From contig NZ_JAGEKR010000007.1 of NCBI RefSeq assembly GCF_017565405.1, positions 62,001 to 126,000 on the forward strand: a stretch of DNA of 64,000 nucleotides, read 5' to 3'. Position numbers and translations under genes: made by a program. This DNA is from Allobranchiibius sp. CTAmp26. GTDB taxonomy: Bacteria; Actinomycetota; Actinomycetes; Actinomycetales; Dermatophilaceae. Positions 18,505 through 27,427 of the stretch are shown here, piece by piece. The notes under the pieces were generated by a model that saw only the letters and a list, made by a program, of their open reading frames with translations, was not told the DNA's origin and made no database searches. Numbering within the stretch: position 1 is the stretch's first letter; each line of letters starts with the position of its first letter.

Positions 18505-19928
18505 TGACGTCCACCGACCACGCACCCGCTCCTGCCCCCGTCGAGGAAGCGGACCCGCGCGACCCCCTGACCCGGCTCACGACCTTCCTGGACGACGGCT
18601 CGCTGCACCTGATCTCGGCACAGGACCGCAGCGGCATGCTGGCCGCCACCGGCACCGTGCGCGGCGTCCCTACGGTGGTCTTCGCCGCCGACCCGCGCAT
18701 CCAGGGCGGGGCGCTGGGCGCTGAGGGCTGCGGCGTGATCGTGGAGGCGTACGAGCGTGCGCTCGCGGACGATTCGCCGATCGTGGGCCTGTGGCACTCC
18801 GGTGGCGCGCGGCTGGCCGACGGCGTGGTCTCCCTCAACGGGATGGGCGAGATGTTCGCGATCATGACCCGCGCCTCGGGCAAGATCCCGCAGATCTCCG
18901 TGGTGCTCGGTGCGGCGGCCGGTGGCGCGGCGTACGGCCCGGCCCTGACCGACATCGTCATCCTCGGCCCGGACGGGCTGATCTTCGTGACCGGACCGGA
19001 CGTGGTGCGTTCGGTGACGGGTGAGAACGTCACCGCCGCCCGGCTCGGCGGGGCCGAACCGCACGGCCGCCGCTCCGGCGTCGTGCATGTGGCGACCGCG
19101 ACCACCGAGGAGGCGTACGACCGCGGCCGGCAGATGGTCAGCCTGCTCTCCGACCAGGGTCGGATGGACGTGTCCTCGGTGCAGGACCGCGACCTCGCGG
19201 CGACCTTCCCCGAGTCGGCCAAGCGCGCGTACGACGTGCACCCGCTGATCGCCGACGTGGTCGACGACGTCGAGGACTGCGTCGAGCTGCACCCCCGCTG
19301 GGCACCGTCCATCGTGACCACGCTCGGTCGCCTCGGGGGCCGCACCATCGGTGTCATCGCCAACAACCCGCTACGGCTCGGCGGCTGCCTCGACGCGACA
19401 TCCGCGGAGAAGGCCAGCCGCTTCGTGCGGATGTGCGACGCGTTCGGGATCCCCCTCGTGGTGCTCGTCGACGTGCCGGGCTACCTGCCGGGCGTGGGTC
19501 AGGAGTGGGACGGCGTCGTACGCCGCGGCGCGAAGCTGCTGCACGCGTTCGCCGAGGCCGTCGTGCCCCGGGTGACTCTCGTGACGCGCAAGACGTACGG
19601 CGGTGCGTACATCGCCATGAACTCCCGCTCCCTGGGCGCGACCCGGGTCTTCGCCTGGCCGACGGCCGAGGTCGCGGTGATGGGCCACGTGGCCGCCGTG
19701 CGGATCCTGCACCGGCGCCGGCTCGCGGAGGTCGACCCGGCCGAACGCGTGACCGTCGAGAACGAACTGGCCGAGGAGCACGCCGTCCTCGCGGGCGGTC
19801 TGCCGCGCGCCGTCGAGATCGGCGTGGTCGACGAGGTCATCGAGCCGACCACGACCCGCAGTGCGCTCGCCACCGCCATCGCGGCGGCGCCCCAGCGACG
19901 CGGCGAGCACGGCAACATCCCGCTCTGA
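18504..19928 (+). CDS. accD: Acyl-CoA carboxylase carboxyltransferase (beta) subunit, AccD6-like
   Basis: 474 residues, both carboxyltransferase halves in one chain: N-terminal part with HSGGARLADG and GAAAGGAAYGPALTDI, C-terminal part with VDVPGYLPGVGQEWDG and KTYGGAYIAMNSR. It uses carboxybiotin on a separate alpha subunit to make malonyl-CoA for FabD. Its place after fabF is that of accD6 in M. tuberculosis. No alpha subunit gene is in the window. The ATG overlaps the fabF stop by one base. Confidence 0.93.
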
Positions 19929-19941
19929 TGTGCCCGCCCCT

Positions 19942-20015
19942 CATCGGGGGGTATGCAAACGGTCGAGGGGTGGCGATATATCGCCACCCCTCGACCGTTT
20001 CGCTACCCCCCCGAT
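19942..20015. terminator. Long perfect palindrome, bidirectional terminator of the fab operon
   Basis: AAACGGTCGAGGGGTGGCGATA (19957-19978) is followed with no gap by its exact complement (19979-20000), giving a 44-bp perfect palindrome. It is flanked by a second pair, CATCGGGGGGTA (19942-19953) and TACCCCCCGATG (20004-20015). It lies between accD and the convergent DUF3145 gene. Confidence 0.85.
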
Positions 20016-20029
20016 GGGCAGAGGCCGAG

Positions 20030-20545
20030 TCAGGACACCCGGTGCAACCACCGCACGGTGGCGCCGTCGCCGGCGTACCGGAACGGCTCCAGCTCCTTGT
20101 CCCACGCGGTCCCGAGCAGCTCGGCCATCTCGGCGCGGAACACCTCGGGGTCTCCCCCGCACTCCGCGAGCGCCGACCGCAGCCGGTCCTCGTGGATGAC
20201 CGCGTCCCCCGACGTCGAGGTCCACGTGTGGTGGATCCCGAGATTCGGGGTGTGCGCCCATCGTGAACCGTCGACTCCGGAGCTGGCTTCCTCGGTGACC
20301 TCGTATCGCACGTGGTCCCAGCCCCGCAGTGTGCTGGCCAGGCGGGCGCCGGTGCCCGGCTCGGCCATCCAGGACAGCTCGGTGCGCACCATGCCGGACG
20401 CGACCGGCTGCGCGGTCCATTCGAGCGCAACGGACTGGCCCAGCACGCTCTCCAGCGCCCAGGCGATGTGCGGGCACAACGCGGTGGGGGCCGAGTGGAT
20501 GAACACAACCCCGCGCGCGATGGCGCGACTACCTGCCACGGACAT
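20030..20545 (-). CDS. DUF3145 family protein
   Basis: 171 residues starting MSVAGSRAIARGVVFIHSAP, then ALCPHIAWALESVLG, typical of DUF3145, an actinobacterial family of unknown function often found beside the fab/acc genes. No signal peptide or membrane helix. ATG 20545 is preceded by GAAGGAGG at ideal spacing and is preferred to an ATG 12 codons upstream. Confidence 0.85.
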   Translation of the reverse strand: MSVAGSRAIARGVVFIHSAPTALCPHIAWALESVLGQSVALEWTAQPVASGMVRTELSWMAEPGTGARLASTLRGWDHVRYEVTEEASSGVDGSRWAHTPNLGIHHTWTSTSGDAVIHEDRLRSALAECGGDPEVFRAEMAELLGTAWDKELEPFRYAGDGATVRWLHRVS

Positions 20546-20699
20546 CCGAGCCTCCTTCACCATGAGGGACGTCTTCCCCAACGACCTACCGGTGAAACGA
20601 GCCGACGGCGTGCGCGGCGTACTGCTGATTCAATTGCCGCTCATTGTGCCCCATTCGTCACACGAGCACCAGGTTTAACGTCGGGTCAGTCCACCCGGG

Positions 20700-22163
20700 T
20701 CAGTTCGCGGAATCGGGCACGTTCGGCGATGCGGCGTACGCCTGCGCCGGCGTCATCGCGACGCCGTTGATCTGCACGGTCGGCACCTGTGCGACCTGGG
20801 CACAGCCCACGGCCTTGTCGACCGTGGTCGCGTAGTCCGTGCCGGTCCCGCTGCCGGTGGCGCCGGTGGTCGGCGTCGTGCTCCCGCTCGGGGTCGGGGT
20901 CGTGCTGGAGGACGACCCTGGCGACGACGAGCTCGCGCCGGAGGACTTCTTCTTCGGGGACGCGGTGAGGGAGGTGTCCGCCTTGATCTTGGCGAAGAGG
21001 GCGGCCGCGTTGCTGGCCGGCACGACCTCGTTGGGATTCTGCGGGTTGGGAACGGTCGGCATCGTGGTGAAGGTGATGCGCTTGCCAGGGATCTTGTTCA
21101 GCTCCTTGGCCATGCCGGTCAGCTTGCCGATGTCGCCCAGGCCGTCGTCGACGGTGACCGCCTTGGTCGCGGCGTCCGCCAGGTCGTAGAGGCGCACCGG
21201 GTTGGCGAGCGTCGAGGCACTCTCGAACTGGCGCAGCATCGCGGACAGGAAGAGGTGCTGGGCCACGGTGCGACCGATGTCGCCGCCGTCGCCGAAGCCG
21301 TGCCGGGTGCGCAGGAACTCCAGGGCGGACTTGCCCTTGAGGGTGTGCGAGCCCTTCTTGAGCTTCAGGTGCGAGTAGGTGTCGTAGACGTTCTCGTTGA
21401 CGCAGGCGTTCACGCCGCCGACCGCGTCGGACATGGTGACGACACCCGCGAAGTCGATGACCGCGAAGTGGTCGATGGGTACGCCGGTGAGGTTGTGCAC
21501 CGTCTGGAGCGTGCAGGTCGGTCCGTACTGCAGCGTGCTGTTGACGCGCTCACGATGCGGGGCGACCGCCCGCCCGGTCGCCGGGTCCGTGCATTGCGGG
21601 ATGTCGACCACGGTGTCCCGCGGAATGCTCGTGATCGAGGCGTTGGTGCGGTCGGCGGAGATGTGCACGAGCATCTCGACGTCGGCGTTCGCCGAGAGTG
21701 AGGTGGCCCCCTTGCCCGTCGCCGTACTCGTCGACGCCTTGCAGTCGCCCCCGATCGCACAGTCGGCCGAGCTGCCCCGGGTGTCCGAGCCCATGACGAG
21801 GATGTTGATCGGCGCGCGGCCCTTGGCGTCGGTGGACTCGGTGCCGACGATGCCCTTGGGGATCGCGACCGTGCGGATGTTGCCGTTCAAGTGGTGCACG
21901 ATCAGTGCCCCGGCCGCCACGATCACGACCATGACCGCGGCCAGACCGAGCAGGATGCGCCGCCGCAGGTGGGTTCGGCGCAGCGCCGCCCGCTCGGCCG
22001 CCGCCGAACGGTTGCCGGTCGCTCCTGCCGGCCGGGCGTCGCCCCGGCGAGGATCCGGCCGTGCGCCGTCCTGCGGGGTGCCGCCTGGGCCGCCCGCTGA
22101 CTCGCCGCGGGGGCGCTGCCGAGGCAACCGCGCGCCGGGGCCCTGACGGTCGTCGTCACTCAT
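20700..22163 (-). CDS. LytR-CpsA-Psr (LCP) family cell-wall glycopolymer ligase
   Basis: 487 residues: a long basic, disordered cytoplasmic N-terminus (1-68), one membrane helix (about 70-90) and an extracellular LCP domain with INILVMGSDTRG, SIPRDTVVDIP, RVNSTLQYG, HFAVIDFAGV and LEFLRTRHGFG (the Arg residues that hold the pyrophosphate lipid). The tail (about 405-487) is Ser/Thr/Pro-rich and then a short Cys-containing segment. LCP enzymes transfer teichoic acid- or arabinogalactan-like polymers from lipid carriers to peptidoglycan. Confidence 0.92.
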   Translation of the reverse strand: MSDDDRQGPGARLPRQRPRGESAGGPGGTPQDGARPDPRRGDARPAGATGNRSAAAERAALRRTHLRRRILLGLAAVMVVIVAAGALIVHHLNGNIRTVAIPKGIVGTESTDAKGRAPINILVMGSDTRGSSADCAIGGDCKASTSTATGKGATSLSANADVEMLVHISADRTNASITSIPRDTVVDIPQCTDPATGRAVAPHRERVNSTLQYGPTCTLQTVHNLTGVPIDHFAVIDFAGVVTMSDAVGGVNACVNENVYDTYSHLKLKKGSHTLKGKSALEFLRTRHGFGDGGDIGRTVAQHLFLSAMLRQFESASTLANPVRLYDLADAATKAVTVDDGLGDIGKLTGMAKELNKIPGKRITFTTMPTVPNPQNPNEVVPASNAAALFAKIKADTSLTASPKKKSSGASSSSPGSSSSTTPTPSGSTTPTTGATGSGTGTDYATTVDKAVGCAQVAQVPTVQINGVAMTPAQAYAASPNVPDSAN

Positions 22164-22351
22164 CGGCGGCCCACCGCCGTCGGCAGCAGGTCATCGAGCT
22201 GTCCGCGAAGTCGCGGGCGGGAGAACATGAATGAGGTACTTCCTGGCAGAGGTCGATGAGCAATGGCGAGAGCCTTGGGCACGATAACCACCGAACCTTT
22301 CGGCCGCTCTCAGGTTCGCGGTGGTTCGCCGGGATGCCGCCGGTTGCGCCC

Positions 22352-22375
22352 GAGTGAGCGTGACAGGCCTCACTC
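22352..22375. repeat. Small inverted repeat upstream of the LCP gene
   Basis: GAGTGAG (22352-22358) and CTCACTC (22369-22375) face each other across 10 nt in the gap 22164-22456. It may be an operator or weak hairpin. I see nothing else supportable in that stretch. Confidence 0.3.
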
Positions 22376-22456
22376 ACGAACCCCTGGGCGAACGCCGTAC
22401 GGTCCCTGAGCGCGGACGACCGGGCTCGAAGGCCGCCGGGTAGGGTGCGTGCGCTG

Positions 22457-22530
22457 GGGGCGGTAGCTCAGCTGGTCAGAGCAGCGGACTCATAATCCGT
22501 CGGTCCTGGGTTCAAGCCCCAGCCGCCCCA
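22457..22530 (+). tRNA. tRNA with CAU anticodon (probably tRNA-Ile2)
   Basis: Cloverleaf: acceptor GGGGCGG/CCGCCCC, D arm GCTC...GAGC, anticodon stem GCGGA/TCCGT around loop CTCATAA, T stem CCTGG/CCCAG-like around TTCAAGC, discriminator A; no encoded CCA. The CAU anticodon fits elongator Met or Ile2 (lysidine-modified). The AGCAG...TCGGTC pattern around the anticodon arm looks more like Ile2 than elongator Met, but this is a judgement by eye. It is not an initiator tRNA (first pair G-C). Confidence 0.85.
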
Positions 22531-22571
22531 CTCGAACTCTGCGCAGAAGGTCCCATCTGCGGATGAGGCTG

Positions 22572-23384
22572 TCAGCAGCCGTCGCCGCCGGCGGGGGTCA
22601 CGGTGTCCGGCCGGGAGCCGGACACGGCGCGGTCGTACACGGCGAAGACCTCGGATGTGAAGCTGGAGCTGTAGGACGTGTAGGAGTAGCAGCCACCCTG
22701 GTGCAGGCCGCCGATGACGCCGCGGACCGCCTTCACGGAGCTGCCGCTGACGGCGGACAACCACGGGCTGCCGCTGCTGCCGCCGACGTAACCGTCACAG
22801 TTGAAGGCGGGATACCCGCTCGTGACGTAGGTCGGGACCGTGCAGCTGATGGGTCGGTCGGCACCGCCGTTGTAGGCGACATCGGTGATCTCGGTCCCGG
22901 GTCGCGGGGCCGTGGCAAGGGTGTTGCCGCCGGTGAGGTCCTGCACCTGGACCGTTCGCCAGCCATGACGTTGCCCCGCGACCTGCAGGATCGCGTAGTC
23001 GTACTGCGTGTCGTGCACGCTCTTCCACCGGGGTGCGACGTAGGCGTGCTTGACCGTCCACACGCCGTACGGAGCCGGCCTCGTCGCGGACGCGCCGTTG
23101 TAGTCGGGGACGAACAACCACCCGGCCGCCGTGCCCGACACGCAGTGCCCGGCCGTGATCAACAGGTTGTGGGTCGGGCTGGCGATGACGCTCGCCGTGC
23201 AGCTGTGCCGTCCCGGGAATCCGCCCGTGAACAACGTCCCGACGGTGGGGATACCCGCGGAGACGCTGGCTGTCGGCGTTGCGGAGCGTGCGAAGGCGTC
23301 GGCCGACGCCGGCACGGTGGCCGCGGCGAACAGCGTCCCCGTAGCGCCGAGCCCGGCCATGATCATCGCGATGACGCGTTTCAT
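22572..23384 (-). CDS. Secreted trypsin-like serine protease
   Basis: 270 residues. The Sec signal peptide (1-29) ends ASADA. Catalytic residues are His in LITAGHC, Asp in YDYAILQV and Ser in GGSSGSPWL. Cys pairs (HSC...HC, SC...NC) suggest disulfides in the exported protein. The fold is chymotrypsin/V8-like; substrate unknown. ATG 23384 follows GGAG. Single gene, convergent with the CAU tRNA. Confidence 0.9.
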   Translation of the reverse strand: MKRVIAMIMAGLGATGTLFAAATVPASADAFARSATPTASVSAGIPTVGTLFTGGFPGRHSCTASVIASPTHNLLITAGHCVSGTAAGWLFVPDYNGASATRPAPYGVWTVKHAYVAPRWKSVHDTQYDYAILQVAGQRHGWRTVQVQDLTGGNTLATAPRPGTEITDVAYNGGADRPISCTVPTYVTSGYPAFNCDGYVGGSSGSPWLSAVSGSSVKAVRGVIGGLHQGGCYSYTSYSSSFTSEVFAVYDRAVSGSRPDTVTPAGGDGC

Positions 23385-23650
23385 CGGTGTGCTCCAGTTC
23401 AGGTGGGGGGACAGCCGACCCGCCTCAGGCTGCCCTTAGCGGCATCGAGTCGGTGCAGTCGTCGAGCAATGAGCATGACGAGGTGATTGTTGCGCAGACC
23501 GGGGAACGAAGGTGGGAACCTGCGGTGTCGATCGCGCCTGAACCGCCGATGCGACCATGGGAGACGGACTCTGCCGCCGTTTGACCGACGGCGCGCGCCA
23601 CACCTATCTGGGGGTCGGCTCCACGGCCGCCCCAGATCCGAGGGAGACAC

Positions 23651-24406
23651 ATGAACGAGCGGGACCTGGCAGGACGGCGAGTCGTGATCACGGGCGGCGG
23701 CAGTGGGATCGGGGCCGCCTGCGCCCGACGATTCGCAGAGAGTGGCGCTGAGGTCGTCCTCGTCGACCTGGACGGCGCTGCGGCGCGAGCGGTGGCCGCC
23801 GAGATCGGGGCCAGCGCGGTGGAGGCGGATCTGTCCGACCCCACCTTCGACGCCGACTCCCTCGCCGGGAGTGCCGACGTCCTGGTGAACAACGCCGGGA
23901 TCCAGCACGTCGCGCCCGTTCACGAGTTCCCCCTCGACCGCTTCCGGCTGATCCAGGCCCTCATGGTGGAAGCACCGTTCCGACTCGCACGCGCCGCCCT
24001 GCCACACATGTACGAGCAGGAGTTCGGCCGCATCGTGAACATCTCGTCCGTGCACGGCGTACGCGCGTCGCCGTACAAGGTCGCGTACGTCACCGCGAAG
24101 CATGCGCTGGAGGGCATGTCGAAGGTGATCGCCCTCGAGGGTGCCCCGCACGGTGTCACGTCGAACACGATCTGCCCCGGTTACGTGCGAACTCCCTTGG
24201 TGGAGAAACAGATCGCGTCCCAGGCAGAGGCCCACGGAATCCCGGCCGAACGGGTGGTGGAGGAGGTCATGCTCCGTGAGATGGCCGTCAAGCGCCTGGT
24301 GGAACCCGGCGAGGTCGCCGAGTTGGCGGCCTACCTGTGTTCGCCGCTGGCCGGGTCTGCCACCGGCTCGTCCTGGATGCTCGACGGCGGCTGGTCCGCC
24401 CGGTAG
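23651..24406 (+). CDS. bdhA: 3-hydroxybutyrate dehydrogenase (SDR family)
   Basis: 251 residues, classical SDR: cofactor motif TGGGSGIG, NNAG at 84-87, catalytic Ser in NISSVHG, and YVTAK with Tyr and Lys. Blocks IQHVAPVHEFP, ICPGYVRTPLVEKQI and QAEAHGI are characteristic of D-3-hydroxybutyrate dehydrogenases, which interconvert 3-hydroxybutyrate and acetoacetate with NAD. ATG follows GAGGGAG. No acetoacetyl-CoA partner gene is adjacent. Confidence 0.85.
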   Translation: MNERDLAGRRVVITGGGSGIGAACARRFAESGAEVVLVDLDGAAARAVAAEIGASAVEADLSDPTFDADSLAGSADVLVNNAGIQHVAPVHEFPLDRFRLIQALMVEAPFRLARAALPHMYEQEFGRIVNISSVHGVRASPYKVAYVTAKHALEGMSKVIALEGAPHGVTSNTICPGYVRTPLVEKQIASQAEAHGIPAERVVEEVMLREMAVKRLVEPGEVAELAAYLCSPLAGSATGSSWMLDGGWSAR

Positions 24407-24449
24407 GAAGCCCGCCGGCGATCAGGGTCCGCGTCGACGGCACTCTCAA

Positions 24450-24473
24450 AAGGCCTCAGCCCTGCGAGGCCTT
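24450..24473 (+). terminator. Hairpin after bdhA
   Basis: AAGGCCTC (24450-24457) and GAGGCCTT (24466-24473) form an 8-bp stem about 45 nt after the bdhA stop. It overlaps the 3' end of the convergent lipoprotein gene. Confidence 0.5.
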
Positions 24474-25100
24474 GCTCTCGTCGGTGGATTCGGTGATGCC
24501 GAGTCCATGCTTGTTGCCCGTGGTCAGGATCCCGGACAACGTGCTCTCCAGGCTGGTCAGAGACGTGAAGTCCCCGCTGGTGATCTTGCCCTTGAGGCCG
24601 CCGAGGTCGCGGACGGCGTTCTCGATCGGCGCTGCCAGGACCTTGCAGAGGGTCGGATTGGCCTCGACGTTCTTCTTGGCGTTGTTCATCAGGTGCAGGT
24701 CCAGCCCGGCCACCGCGGCGCCCTTGACGATCGCCCGGATCCGGCCGTGGGAACCCTTGTTGAAAGTGCCGGCCTTGTACGGCTTCCAGATCCATCGGTG
24801 GAACGTCCCGACGGTGAGGCCGATGTCGGTGACGAACCGGGTCTTGGCGAACGAGCGCGTGTTGGAGCTGGGGCAGCTCGCGGCCGCACCGGTGGCGCTG
24901 CCCGACGAACCGGTGGCGTTGCTCGACGAACCGGTGGTGCTGCTCGAGCCGCTGGAGCTCGCGCTGGACGCGGTCGAGGAGCCGCTGGACGAGCCGGCCG
25001 CACCGCCCGACGACGATGATGCGGTGCTGGAGTTGTTGCAGCCGGCGACCAACGCGACGCTGAGAAGGGCCGGTACGGCGGCGGCGCGGGAAAGATGCAT
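24456..25100 (-). CDS. Putative lipoprotein, unknown function
   Basis: 214 residues. The lipoprotein signal ends in LVAGC (Cys21 the lipid anchor). Residues 22-70 are a Ser/Gly/Ala/Thr linker of low complexity. Residues 75-214 form one unrecognised domain with two further Cys (AASCPSS and TLCKVL) that may pair. ATG 25100 is preceded by AGGGAG. No neighbour gives a clear hint of its role. Confidence 0.75.
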   Translation of the reverse strand: MHLSRAAAVPALLSVALVAGCNNSSTASSSSGGAAGSSSGSSTASSASSSGSSSTTGSSSNATGSSGSATGAAASCPSSNTRSFAKTRFVTDIGLTVGTFHRWIWKPYKAGTFNKGSHGRIRAIVKGAAVAGLDLHLMNNAKKNVEANPTLCKVLAAPIENAVRDLGGLKGKITSGDFTSLTSLESTLSGILTTGNKHGLGITESTDESKASQG

Positions 25101-25337
25101 GATCAGGCTCCCTGTGGGATCAGGACTCACTTCGGTCTGCACTGCGGACGTCTTGAAACGCTAGGAGCCGCCCCTGAGCGAAACCTGCGAACCGGGTCGG
25201 CCGGCAGAGGGCAGTCGGATCGATCGGTGACGCAACGCGGCGCAGAGATCCGGCCGGACCTACCGTGTCTCTGGTAGCGGCCTCCGTCGAGGCCCGATGT
25301 CCGGTCATCACCGGGTTGTGCGAAAGGTCCAGCAGTC

Positions 25338-26228
25338 GTGAAACGTCGGCTCAGCACGTCCCTCCTCGCGGCGCTCGTCGCGATCCCGGCGCTCCTGGCC
25401 TCCGCGCCGGGCGCTCGCGCGGCGAGCGCTCTCCCGTCGATGGCGGCGGTGCCGTACGCGCTGCTGCCGACGAAGGCCGCCGTCTGGGTCACCGTGCCGT
25501 CCGGGACGGTCGTGACCGTGCGCCACGCGGGCGGGTCGGTGATCGGGTCCAGCACCTCCGTGACCGGTCACGCCCTGCTCGTCCTCTGGCAGCCGACCGG
25601 ATCGCGCAGCTCGTACGTCGTCACCGCGCCGGGATACGCGCCGCTGACGGTCTCGGCGAGCACCTCCGCCACATCGTTGTCCGGCGCCCCGTGGCGCATC
25701 ACCAACAAGCGCAACGCCTTGCCGTCGACGTACGTGCCGACCGGCCTGCAGACCGTCGGATCCCGGCAGCTCACCAGCAGCGCGGCGACCGCGATCCGCC
25801 AGCTCATCGCGGGGGCGGCCGCCGTGGGGCTGACGACGGCGGTCAACAGCGGATACCGCTCGTACGACTCGCAGCGCGCGCTCTACGACCAGGACGTGAA
25901 GCAGTACGGGCAGAAGGTGGCGGACAACCTCGTCGCCCGCCCGGGCTTCAGCGAACACCAGCTCGGCCTGGCCGCCGACCTCACCAACGCCCCGTGCACG
26001 AACTCCTCGTGCACCACGACCACCGCGACAGGGCGGTGGATCGCGGCCAACGCCTGGCGCTACGGGTTCGTCCTCAGCAACGCCGTGGGCAAGACCGCCG
26101 TGACCGGCTGGCAGTCCGAGCCGTGGCACGTCCGGTACTTCGGCACGCCACTGACCGCGTACGTGCACGCGCGCCAGATCCTGACCGAGGAAGACCTCTT
26201 CGGACTCCCCGCCGCACCGACCTACTGA
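25338..26228 (+). CDS. Secreted VanY-family D-Ala-D-Ala carboxypeptidase
   Basis: 296 residues. Signal peptide 1-28 (ends ARA-AS). A beta-rich region (about 30-115) precedes the peptidase_M15B domain: SGYRSYDSQ, PGFSEHQLGLAADL (zinc His and Asp) and EPWHVRYFG (catalytic Glu and zinc His). It should trim D-Ala from peptidoglycan stems outside the membrane. GTG start at 25338. No vanA/H/X genes nearby, so this is more likely wall maintenance than vancomycin resistance. Confidence 0.9.
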   Translation: MKRRLSTSLLAALVAIPALLASAPGARAASALPSMAAVPYALLPTKAAVWVTVPSGTVVTVRHAGGSVIGSSTSVTGHALLVLWQPTGSRSSYVVTAPGYAPLTVSASTSATSLSGAPWRITNKRNALPSTYVPTGLQTVGSRQLTSSAATAIRQLIAGAAAVGLTTAVNSGYRSYDSQRALYDQDVKQYGQKVADNLVARPGFSEHQLGLAADLTNAPCTNSSCTTTTATGRWIAANAWRYGFVLSNAVGKTAVTGWQSEPWHVRYFGTPLTAYVHARQILTEEDLFGLPAAPTY

Positions 26229-26240
26229 TCCCGACGCAGT

Positions 26241-26275
26241 GATCCCGACACCCCTGGTGCGGGGCGTCGGGGATC
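26241..26275. terminator. Terminator between VanY-type and membrane protein genes
   Basis: GATCCCGAC (26241-26249) pairs with GTCGGGGATC (26266-26275) with one bulge, and CCCC (26251-26254) with GGGG (26261-26264). It lies between convergent genes, so it may act on both strands. Confidence 0.55.
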
Positions 26276-26295
26276 AGCAGGGGGATGTCAGAGGC

Positions 26296-27363
26296 TCAGA
26301 CCGCGACATCCTCTTCCAGCTCCTCCTCGGTGGCGGCGTCCAGCCGGCCCGCCGGCCGGTCGGCGTACGCACTCACCGGGGTACGACGCGCGCGGCGCCG
26401 CTCCACGGTGTGGCCGAGGCTCAGGCACGCGATGCCGAGCACGAACCACCCGACGAGGATCGCCATCGGGCCGCCGAGGCCGACCGCCGGGAAGTAGAAG
26501 ATCCGGCGCAGTGCCTCCACGAACCCGGCACCGATCCAGAAGTGGTGCAGCCAGCCGAAGAACGCCGGCTGCAGGACGGGCGCGAACACTCCCCCGGACG
26601 TCGTGAAGTTCAGCGCGACGAACACGGCCGAGTAGAGCAGCGTGCTGAACCGGCCGACCAGCGGGTGCAGTCCGACGCCGATGAACATCACCGCCGCGGT
26701 GTAGAGGATCGACAGACCCCAGACCGCCGGGAGATGGCCGCCGAACATGTCGTAACCGAAGTGGGCGACGGCGAGCTCGGCCGTCGAAAGCACCACGGCG
26801 GCACCCGCCGCCAGGCCGACGCGGTCGCGGAAGCGCCGGGTCGCAGCAGCCGCACCGATCGCGATCGACGTCGCGTACGCACCGACGGTGAGGGCGACGA
26901 GGAAGAAGAAGCCGTTCTGACCGATGGGGTCGTCGGAGCTCACCGGCGCCACGTCCTTCACCGACATCGGCACACCCTGCTTGATGGCGACCGGCGAGAA
27001 CACCTGTGTCACCACGGTCTTCGTGCTGTCGGATGCTGCAGCCCCGGTCAGGACGACCGCCTGGTGAGCGCCGGGCACGTAGGCGCCGGAGAGGTCGAGC
27101 TGCCGGATCTCGCGGGTGGCCTCGGCCGCGTTGGGCAGCACACGCACCGTCGCCGCGTCACCGACCGCACGCTGCAGCGCGTCCGCGATCGGCTGCGCCT
27201 GCTGCGTCGTCCCCACGACGGCCAGCGGGATGTTGTGGGGCGCCGGTTTGTGGAAGCCGCCCAGGTAGGCCGCCGCCATCACCAGGCCCATCACGATCGG
27301 CACCAGCACATGCGACAGCACCGTCTTCATCGGCGCCACCTGCTGCGGTCCGCTCACCTTCAC
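26296..27363 (-). CDS. YhgE/Pip-like membrane protein under MarR control
   Basis: 355 residues: one N-terminal helix (about 15-33), an extracytoplasmic domain of about 120 residues, five further helices (about 150-320) and an acidic cytoplasmic tail. The layout, a helix, outer domain, then a bundle, is that of ABC-2-type/YhgE-Pip membrane proteins without an ATPase domain. GTG 27363 follows GGAGGAGAACG. It is divergent from the MarR gene with an inverted repeat between, which suggests MarR represses it. Substrate unknown; export of a toxic compound is one possibility. Confidence 0.7.
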   Translation of the reverse strand: MKVSGPQQVAPMKTVLSHVLVPIVMGLVMAAAYLGGFHKPAPHNIPLAVVGTTQQAQPIADALQRAVGDAATVRVLPNAAEATREIRQLDLSGAYVPGAHQAVVLTGAAASDSTKTVVTQVFSPVAIKQGVPMSVKDVAPVSSDDPIGQNGFFFLVALTVGAYATSIAIGAAAATRRFRDRVGLAAGAAVVLSTAELAVAHFGYDMFGGHLPAVWGLSILYTAAVMFIGVGLHPLVGRFSTLLYSAVFVALNFTTSGGVFAPVLQPAFFGWLHHFWIGAGFVEALRRIFYFPAVGLGGPMAILVGWFVLGIACLSLGHTVERRRARRTPVSAYADRPAGRLDAATEEELEEDVAV

Positions 27364-27388
27364 CGTTCTCCTCCACCTGTCCGGGTTT

Positions 27389-27421
27389 GAAGTTGGTAGA
27401 TGCAACTTCTGTATCTATAGT
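27389..27421 (+). promoter_or_regulatory. MarR promoter with operator inside the spacer
   Basis: TTGGTA (27393-27398), 17 bp, then TATAGT (27416-27421) is a near-consensus promoter ending 7 nt before the ATG at 27428, so the mRNA is probably leaderless. Two overlapping dyads cover it: GAAGTTG/CAACTTC (27389-27395, 27403-27409) and AGATGCA/TGTATCT (27398-27404, 27410-27416). Both suit a MarR dimer, giving autorepression and control of the divergent membrane gene. Confidence 0.7.
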
Positions 27422-27427
27422 ATCTCT

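Noticed and set aside
25338-26228. Vancomycin resistance gene cluster
   Set aside because: VanY-type peptidase stands alone without vanH, vanA or vanX, so a wall-trimming role is more likely.
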